A stretch of DNA of 37,697 bases from NCBI RefSeq assembly GCF_001643305.1, contig NZ_LSGW01000039.1:1-37697 (forward strand), written 5' to 3'. The position numbers and the translations under genes are program-made. Shown here piece by piece: positions 32,652 to 37,697 of the stretch (positions within the stretch are counted from its first letter, which is position 1; every line of letters starts with the position of its first letter). The stretch is from Aeromonas salmonicida subsp. salmonicida. GTDB lineage: Bacteria > Pseudomonadota > Gammaproteobacteria > Enterobacterales > Aeromonadaceae. A model generated the notes under the pieces. It was not told the DNA's origin and ran no database searches. It was given only the letters and a program-made list of their open reading frames with translations.

Positions 32652-33995
32652 TCAATACTGCTTGGTTTTCGACGCAAATCCCGCGAGGAACAGGCCGGTC
32701 AGAAACATGCCGCTGAAGGCTTCGATGGCCGACAGCAGCTGCAGCGGGGAAGAAGTCTGCGAAATGTCGCCGTAACCCAGGGTCACGAAGGTCACAATGC
32801 TGAAGTAGAGCGAGCGCCCCAGGTGGTGATAGGTGACAGAGGCGGGCGCCAGAAAATAGGTCAGGGTCGCCAGCAATATGACCACCATCGACATCAGCAG
32901 GCTTCTTATGGGCCGCTCGCCAAAGCCCCAGGTAATGAAGCTGACAAACTTGGAACCGCACTTCAAATAACAAAGCAGGGAGAGCCACCCTTTTCTCAGC
33001 GGGCCGCTGCGCAGCCAGCGTTCCTTGAACAGCTCCCTCGGGCTTGCCAGGGACTTCATCTCATGCAGCTTCTCATGGTAATAGCACTCACCGGCATCGA
33101 CGGTATCCCCCACGCTGGAGAAGAGCCGCTTGGCGTTGCGGTACAACTTGCTGGCCTCGCTGTGATCGATCCGGCCGTTCTCGTTATAGGCCACCTGCAC
33201 CTTGTCCAGATTGGTATGCTCCATGGTGGCGTCGAAGTTCTTGGCACGTACGTTGAAGTTTTTCAGCACAGCCCGGGAGGAGTGAAAACGGATCTCCTCG
33301 CACTCTATGGTGAAGTCCTGAAATACCCCGTCCTCCAGCGCCAGCTCCCGCTTCTTGGCCCAGGCCCTGTGATCCCACAGCAGGGAATCGAACAGATCGA
33401 GTCCGATCACACCGCCATTGACCCGTACGCCCTTGGCCGAGCAGTGCCACAGATAGACCTTGGAGTTATTGACGGCACCATCCAGCGAGAGCTCGTCGAG
33501 GCAGGTGAAATCGAGCAGCCGACCGGAGATGATGGGGCTCTTCAGCTCGACGCCGCCGATGTTGAGCAGGCGATGCTTGCCCAGCACCTGTGCTTCCCCC
33601 TTGTTGTTCTCGGAGACGGAGAGCAGGCTCTGCACCCGCTTCACCTCATCTTTGCCATGCTTGCCGGCCAGCCACATGCAATAGGGTTCAAAACGCATTT
33701 CCGAGCGGACGAGGCCGCTCTTGCGCAGCGATTCCAGCGCGCTCGAGGCGGTTTCATACAGCCTTATCTTGTCGTCGCTCATGTAGACGCAGAGGCTGAG
33801 CACGGATCGCGAGCTGATGAAACGAGCGATACCGATCTGGAAGATGACGCTTTTCTCTATTTTCTGCTCCGCCATCCAGTCGCTGAAATAGGGTAGCGAG
33901 GCCACCAGCAGATCCCAAATCAAGGGATAGTCATTCTCCCGGCGCCACTCGTTGAACTGTTCGGGAGAAAGCTGCCAAAGCTCGGTTGCATTCAT
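32652..33995 (-). CDS. Two-helix potassium channel with a large N-terminal cytoplasmic domain
   Basis: A 447-residue protein. The C-terminal 85 residues form an Ion_trans_2 pore: two hydrophobic helices (about 366-385 and 420-442) around the selectivity filter TLGYGD. The first 340 residues are soluble. They include a stretch with pentapeptide-like or beta-helical character (about 145-275, for example LDFTCLDELSLDGAV, ECEEIRFHSSRAVLKNFNVRAKNFDATMEHTNL has the ordered hydrophobic spacing) and a helical segment (SEASKLYRNAKRLFSS). Bacterial K+ channels usually carry the regulatory domain after the pore, so the order is unusual. It is 55 bases upstream of the ClbS-like gene on the same strand. 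Confidence 0.85.
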   Translation of the reverse strand: MNATELWQLSPEQFNEWRRENDYPLIWDLLVASLPYFSDWMAEQKIEKSVIFQIGIARFISSRSVLSLCVYMSDDKIRLYETASSALESLRKSGLVRSEMRFEPYCMWLAGKHGKDEVKRVQSLLSVSENNKGEAQVLGKHRLLNIGGVELKSPIISGRLLDFTCLDELSLDGAVNNSKVYLWHCSAKGVRVNGGVIGLDLFDSLLWDHRAWAKKRELALEDGVFQDFTIECEEIRFHSSRAVLKNFNVRAKNFDATMEHTNLDKVQVAYNENGRIDHSEASKLYRNAKRLFSSVGDTVDAGECYYHEKLHEMKSLASPRELFKERWLRSGPLRKGWLSLLCYLKCGSKFVSFITWGFGERPIRSLLMSMVVILLATLTYFLAPASVTYHHLGRSLYFSIVTFVTLGYGDISQTSSPLQLLSAIEAFSGMFLTGLFLAGFASKTKQY

Positions 33996-34251
33996 ACATT
34001 ACCTCGATCACAAAGATGTCCCGCCCTCGCCAGATTGAGAGTCATGGTGCACAAAGCCCTGGCGGATACGGCGGGTCAGGCACAGGAAAAGCGGTGCGAC
34101 AAACGCCCGGCACGTCACCATACTAGGCGAGAAACAGAAGGCAAGTCACTGACAGGGAAGGAATAAGAGGGGATGGATGCGACAGCTTGTCCCTCCGGTG
34201 CACACTTATTGCGCAACGCGTAGGTGACAATGGCCGTGGCAAACAGGCAAA
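33996..34251. other. Gap between the K+ channel gene and the tRNA-Asn remnant
   Basis: It should hold the channel promoter near 34000-34050. I see no gene, repeat or clear operator in it. Confidence 0.5.
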
Positions 34252-34279
34252 AAAAGCCCAGCATTGCTGCTGGGCTTTT
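34252..34279 (-). terminator. Terminator of the former tRNA-Asn gene
   Basis: A 12-bp perfect stem (34252-34263 with 34268-34279), TTGC loop, A-rich on the plus strand so T-rich at the minus-strand end. It directly follows the CCA end of the tRNA-Asn remnant. Confidence 0.85.
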
Positions 34280-34283
34280 GTGT

Positions 34284-34331
34284 TGGCTCCTCCTGCTGGA
34301 CTTGAACCAGCGACATACGGATTAACAGTCC
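34284..34331 (-). tRNA. 3' part of a tRNA-Asn gene (attachment-site scar)
   Basis: The minus strand reads GGACTGTTAATCC (anticodon arm with GTT), the variable loop, the T-arm GGTTCAAGTCC and the acceptor end GGAGCCA, all as in tRNA-Asn. Upstream of GGAC the sequence is unrelated, so the D-arm and 5' acceptor strand are missing. The break falls at the 5' edge of the anticodon stem, the usual crossover region for tyrosine integrases. Retention of the native terminator marks this as the displaced end of the target gene, not the copy carried by the element. Confidence 0.85.
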
Positions 34332-34425
34332 ATGTACCGGTTCAAATCAGCCAAAGGCATCCAATCTGATTGCCCACTTCAACCGAAGCCACACTCAACA
34401 GCCTCATGAGCCCAATCTGAGACTA

Positions 34426-34443
34426 GGCTGTGTTCTTAAAGTG
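34426..34443. repeat. Left terminal inverted repeat of the IS
   Basis: GGCTGTGTTCTTAAAGTG, matching the right end at 16 of 18 positions. Confidence 0.9.
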
Positions 34444-34489
34444 ATGAAGATATAATCTCACATCTTCTCAACAGCTTAAGACCTATGCA

Positions 34490-35343
34490 GTGTCCCGTCG
34501 TTACCAGTTGACCGATGCACAATGGGGACTTATCGAGCCCCTTTTTCCATACCACCGCATAAGCGGACGTCCTACTCGCGAGCCACGCCAAGTGCTCGAT
34601 GGCATTCTCTGGATACTCCACACCGGTGCGCCTTGGCGAGATCTGCCAGAACGTTTCGGCCTATGGAGTTCGGTCTACAACACCTTTCGACGTTGGCAGA
34701 GTACAGGTCACATCGATGCCATCCTTGAAGCGCTGCAACTACATCTCAATGAAGCAGGGCTTATCGACTTCGACCTGTGGTGCATTGACGGCTCCAATGT
34801 CAGGGCATCCAAAGATGCTGCCGGAGCGCGTAAAAAAACACTCTTGTGAATCAAGCGCTTGGTCGCTCGCGTGGAGGTTTTGGCAGCAAAATTCACTTGG
34901 TCACTGATGGTAATGGTTTACCGCTGGGGTTCTGCCTTTCACCGGGGCAATCAGCGGAAATCAGATATGCGACAAGTGCGCTGGCCATGGCAAGGATACC
35001 GACCTCATCAGGCCGTTATCGCACGCGTCCAGCGCATCTTGCCGCAGATAAGGCCTATAGCAGCAGGGCTTTGCGGGCCGAACTCCGGCGCAGAAGGATA
35101 AAAGCAGTCATCCCGCAGCGCAGCGACCAGCAGCGGCACCATAAGGGACGTCCTCTGGTATTAGACAAAGCTCGTTATCGCAGGCGAAATGTGGTCGAGC
35201 GGTGCTTCGGATGGCTGAAGAAGTTTCGCCGATTCTCAACGAGATATGAAAAGCTGGCGGGAAGTTTTGCTGCTTTTATCAAGCTGGCTTTCTGCCTTCG
35301 TTACTTACGGGAGCTATTGGTGGACAGAAAACCAGCATTTTGA
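34490..35343 (+). CDS. IS5-family transposase made by -1 frameshifting (OrfA/OrfB)
   Basis: OrfA (34490-34849, GTG start, 119 residues) has the DUF4096-type N-terminus YQLTDAQWGLIEPLFP and the first catalytic Asp in WCIDGSNVRA. OrfB (34846-35343) is in the -1 frame with the second Asp in HLVTDGNGLPLGF and the Glu in VVERCFGWLKKFRR, completing DDE. An A7 run (34832-34838) in ARKK lies just before the OrfA stop; slipping back one base there joins the frames as ARKKNTLVNQALGRSRGG, which restores the continuous family sequence. The element appears intact and potentially active. Confidence 0.88.
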
Positions 35344-35353
35344 GAACACAGCC
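35336..35353. repeat. Right terminal inverted repeat of the IS
   Basis: Reverse complement reads GGCTGTGTTCTCAAAATG. It overlaps the last codons of the transposase. Confidence 0.9.
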
Positions 35354-35541
35354 TAAACCAAGGGCAAAGCGCTCACTTCTTTGCCACCAAGCCCCATCAT
35401 AAACATCAATAAATCAGAGTGAATAGTGCGCGTTTCTACCAACTGCACAGATACCTTAAAGTAGTTCGAGCAATCGGGTGCCGACACCCAACATTGATGG
35501 AGGAAACGGTCACTCTGTGGTGCCTTCCCCTCTGTTTCTTT

Positions 35542-36909
35542 TTAGCTTTTTCGGACCGATGATGAGATCTTACTGAACCAGTGCTCCGACAGCTTTTGAG
35601 CCTGTTTTACTTCCGGTTTGGTCATCGCAGCCTCCAGCTCGTCACGGGCCTGTACTGCTTCAGACATCCCTTCTGTGGCGGCCATGGACAACCAGGCGTA
35701 GGCATGTACTCGGTTGCGCGGCGCCCCCAGACCTTCCTCACGTAGTGTCCCCATCCGGTATTGGGCCATGCGGTCACCTTGTTGGGCTGCCAAGCGATAC
35801 TGCTTGATAGCTTGTGCGTAATCCTCTTTGCCTCCTTGCCCCAAACGCAACATTTCGCCGTAAGCGTATTGCGCTGCAGTGTGTCCTTGTTGGGCAGCCT
35901 TCGCATAGCTAGCCCTCGCTTGCTCCAGTGCCCCTTGCTCATTCTGTAGTTCTGCCAGATCAAACCATGCCTTGGTGACGCCACCGTCAGCAGCCCGAGT
36001 TAACCAGTGGATCTGCTGCTCCTGGTCTACCTGCTGCAAACTCAGTTGATACTCGGCTTCGTGGGAACCGTGTCCGGCTGCCAGCTCCAGCCAGTAACGT
36101 CCCAAGGCTGGGTCGGCAGATACCTGTTCCCCCGCCAGATACGCCATCCCTAGCCAGAGTTCTGCCTCAGCAGAGCCTGCATTGGCTGCTCGTTGATAGG
36201 CCCTGAAAGCATCGGCAGGTGCGGCTTGTTTAGCTTGCAACAGCAAAGCATCAGGTTGCTGCTGAGCCGCAGCCTTGTCATTCCAGCGCAGGGCAATATC
36301 CGGCCGTTTGGCGACCCCTTGGCCTTGCGCATATCGCTCACCCAGAAGGTACTGGGCATCACGGTTACCCAGTTCTGCCGCCTTCTCGAGCCACTTGATG
36401 GCATCAGTATCTGCACCCGGTTGTTTGCTGTACCACTGGGCCAGCACCAACTGAGCGTCGGCATGATCTCGCTTGGCTGCCTGCTCGAACCAGTCGAGGC
36501 ATTCACTAACAAGTTTGCCTCGATGCTGCTCCTGACACATCAGTCCCAGCCGATAGCTGGCATTGATGTTGCCAAGACGTGCCGAGCGCTGCCACCACTG
36601 TGTAGCGAGCGCAGGATTTCTGGGCTCACCGAGCCCGGCCTGATACCAGTCACCTACCTGCCATGCGGCGTTAGCGCGGATCTGCTGATCGGCAGCTAGG
36701 GGCCCTGACTGCTCAGCAGCCTGTTGCATCCAGTGCATGGCATTGGGGTAATCGGGCTGGTTTGCCAGACGTTTAGCCAGCTCATACTGGGCTCGGCCAT
36801 CACCCTGCTTTGCGGCTTGGGATAACTCGGCGTCAGTGAGTGACGCTGTAGAAGTACAGGCTGCAAGCATGCTGACTGCTAGCGCCAACCATAAGGCTCG
36901 GTGTGTCAT
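35542..36909 (-). CDS. Sel1-repeat lipoprotein
   Basis: A 455-residue exported protein. The signal peptide has a lipobox (LAVSMLAAC, lipidated C18), followed by about ten Sel1-like repeats, for example AKQGDGRAQYELAKRLA, AAELGNRDAQYLLGERYAQG, AANAGSAEAELWLGMAYL and AAQQGDRMAQYRMGTLREEG. Sel1 proteins are alpha-solenoid scaffolds for protein contacts in the periplasm or at the outer membrane. ATG 36909 is used because the signal peptide begins there and GAAGAA precedes it; the frame is open to 36957. It sits between the IS and an Rhs remnant inside the presumed island; its partner is unknown. Confidence 0.87.
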   Translation of the reverse strand: MTHRALWLALAVSMLAACTSTASLTDAELSQAAKQGDGRAQYELAKRLANQPDYPNAMHWMQQAAEQSGPLAADQQIRANAAWQVGDWYQAGLGEPRNPALATQWWQRSARLGNINASYRLGLMCQEQHRGKLVSECLDWFEQAAKRDHADAQLVLAQWYSKQPGADTDAIKWLEKAAELGNRDAQYLLGERYAQGQGVAKRPDIALRWNDKAAAQQQPDALLLQAKQAAPADAFRAYQRAANAGSAEAELWLGMAYLAGEQVSADPALGRYWLELAAGHGSHEAEYQLSLQQVDQEQQIHWLTRAADGGVTKAWFDLAELQNEQGALEQARASYAKAAQQGHTAAQYAYGEMLRLGQGGKEDYAQAIKQYRLAAQQGDRMAQYRMGTLREEGLGAPRNRVHAYAWLSMAATEGMSEAVQARDELEAAMTKPEVKQAQKLSEHWFSKISSSVRKS

Positions 36910-36989
36910 GGGAAAATTCTTCGCAGAGTGAAAATATATTGGATTAAGAGCTGCCAACTTACGGGATGTCTAATCATCCTTCTGCACAA

Positions 36990-37130
36990 TCGGATGGCGG
37001 ACATAAAGCTGGGCTTGAGGACCTCCAGCACCCGGCCACAGTCATCAAGCCGATAGCCCTGCGCCTCGCGCCCGCGCCGTTCGCCAATCAGGTTGCCTAT
37101 CCGGTCGCAGCGGGATGTTGCCTCGGCATA
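36990..37130 (-). pseudogene. Rhs-repeat fragment
   Basis: Minus-strand translation gives TSRCDRIGNLIGERRGRE followed by AQGYRLDDCGRVLEV, the spacing and residues of consecutive Rhs/YD repeats (xYDxxGNLxxxxxGR...YxYDxxGRLxxV) with Tyr-Asp partly decayed. An in-frame stop lies just upstream near 37147 and no start or toxin domain is attached. It is GC-rich, unlike the AT-rich gene to its right. The remaining part of the 36910-37210 gap holds only the Sel1 gene promoter. Confidence 0.55.
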
Positions 37131-37210
37131 CGTTGGGCCTCACTTTGTTCAGCGCCAAACTATGGTTTAGCCCAATATTCGAGATATGATATTGAACTTC
37201 ACTCATTATT

Positions 37211-37642
37211 CTATATAAATAAATCAGCCCCAATTCCATCGATAAGAAAACTAACTAAAGAGGGGGATATCCACTCAGCAGCGTTAATATCTAAATCACC
37301 AAACCCCACTTTATAAAGCCCAAAGCCCTCCTTACCGTTAGCATAAAAAACAACCTTGCCACCTTCATCATCACCGATAGCTATAGAGCCGGGAATATAT
37401 TTTTGTATATTGTATGCCGAGTTCATTTCTATACAGCCTATCGCACTCCATATTCGTACATACGACTCATCAAGAATTAATATTTCCGCCTCAGTTAATT
37501 GAGTTATAAAATCTATATATTCTTGCGGTATATCAATGCCAGAGAAGTAATTATGAAGTGCAATGATATCATCGACTGTAGATGCAGGCTTATAAGCATC
37601 TAAACTATACCTTTCATTCAAGTTAAAAAAATTAGTGGTCAT
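37211..37642 (-). CDS. SMI1/KNR4 (SUKH)-family immunity protein
   Basis: A 143-residue protein. The SUKH-type core is seen in ITQLTEAEILILDESYVRIW and in IPGSIAIGDDEGGKVVFYA (about residues 83-101), where the family has its glycine-rich turn. Such proteins neutralise toxin domains delivered by Rhs or contact-dependent systems. The gene is markedly AT-rich compared with the rest of the window, typical of imported immunity genes. AGGA lies 10 bases before ATG 37642. The cognate toxin would be expected just to the right, outside the window, or lost. Confidence 0.82.
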   Translation of the reverse strand: MTTNFFNLNERYSLDAYKPASTVDDIIALHNYFSGIDIPQEYIDFITQLTEAEILILDESYVRIWSAIGCIEMNSAYNIQKYIPGSIAIGDDEGGKVVFYANGKEGFGLYKVGFGDLDINAAEWISPSLVSFLIDGIGADLFI

Positions 37643-37697
37643 AAAAAATTAATCCTATCGTAGGGAACGTTTAGCTTATCTAAATAACTGATCCTAA

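Larger units (their letters stand above)
34426..35353. mobile_element. Insertion sequence, IS5 family (IS427-like group)
   Basis: A 928-bp element bounded by imperfect terminal inverted repeats (GGCTGTGTTCTTAAAGTG left, GGCTGTGTTCTCAAAATG right read inward; 16 of 18 match) and flanked by TA on both sides (34424-34425 and 35354-35355), a likely target duplication. It holds one transposase in two overlapping frames. It lies about 95 bases from the tRNA-Asn scar. Confidence 0.9.

Noticed and set aside
1..37697. CRISPR array, rRNA genes, integrase or complete prophage
   Set aside because: No regularly spaced repeats, no rRNA sequence and no integrase or phage structural genes were seen in the window.

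Overview
The window looks like chromosomal DNA of a gammaproteobacterium, most likely Aeromonas. This is an inference from gene content and the generally high GC of the coding regions: a TreR/TreB/TreC trehalose locus, MgsA, CheV, TmcA, Bfr/Bfd and a HlyU-family protein that resemble enteric and Vibrio proteins closely without being enteric in arrangement. No database search was possible.

Layout. 1-223: tandem tRNA-Leu(CAG) genes and their terminator. 285-2516: a ComFB-like protein, a small membrane protein with a Fur box, and an NhaC-type Na+/H+ antiporter preceded by a compact, strongly folded leader RNA. 2564-8188 (minus strand): a small secreted protein, then treR > treB > treC > maa. TreR operators are visible upstream of treB, but treB carries an in-frame amber codon where TreB homologues have Trp. 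8329-9280: an AEC-family transporter broken by one extra G in a G7 run. 9290-17749: a beta-glucoside/oligosaccharide PTS locus with two EIIC paralogues (one divergent), EIIB, EIIA, a GH1 6-phospho-glycosidase, a ROK hexokinase, an outer-membrane glycoporin and a LacI-family regulator. The divergent PTS promoter region and the regulator's own promoter share an AACCGGTT operator core.

17753-29476 is mostly core genome. It holds a CxxC metal-binding protein behind a MerR/CueR-like promoter with a 19-bp spacer, a periplasmic asparaginase with a CRP site, and a CaCA cation exchanger behind a yybP-ykoY (Mn2+) riboswitch. It continues with a SieB-like protein, mgsA, a DUF885 lipoprotein, bfr and bfd, a HlyU-family protein overlapping tmcA, an SDR and cheV. 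29811-33995: a B3/B4-domain protein, a Gate-domain membrane protein with a long structured leader region, a ClbS/DfsB-like protein and a K+ channel with a large N-terminal domain.

From about 34332 to the right end the DNA looks like the start of an integrated island. At 34284-34331 lies only the 3' part of a tRNA-Asn gene, still followed by its terminator, as left behind when an element integrates into a tRNA. To its right are a complete IS5-family (IS427-like) element, a Sel1-repeat lipoprotein, a decayed Rhs fragment and an AT-rich SMI1/KNR4 (SUKH) immunity gene, consistent with a polymorphic-toxin region continuing beyond the window.
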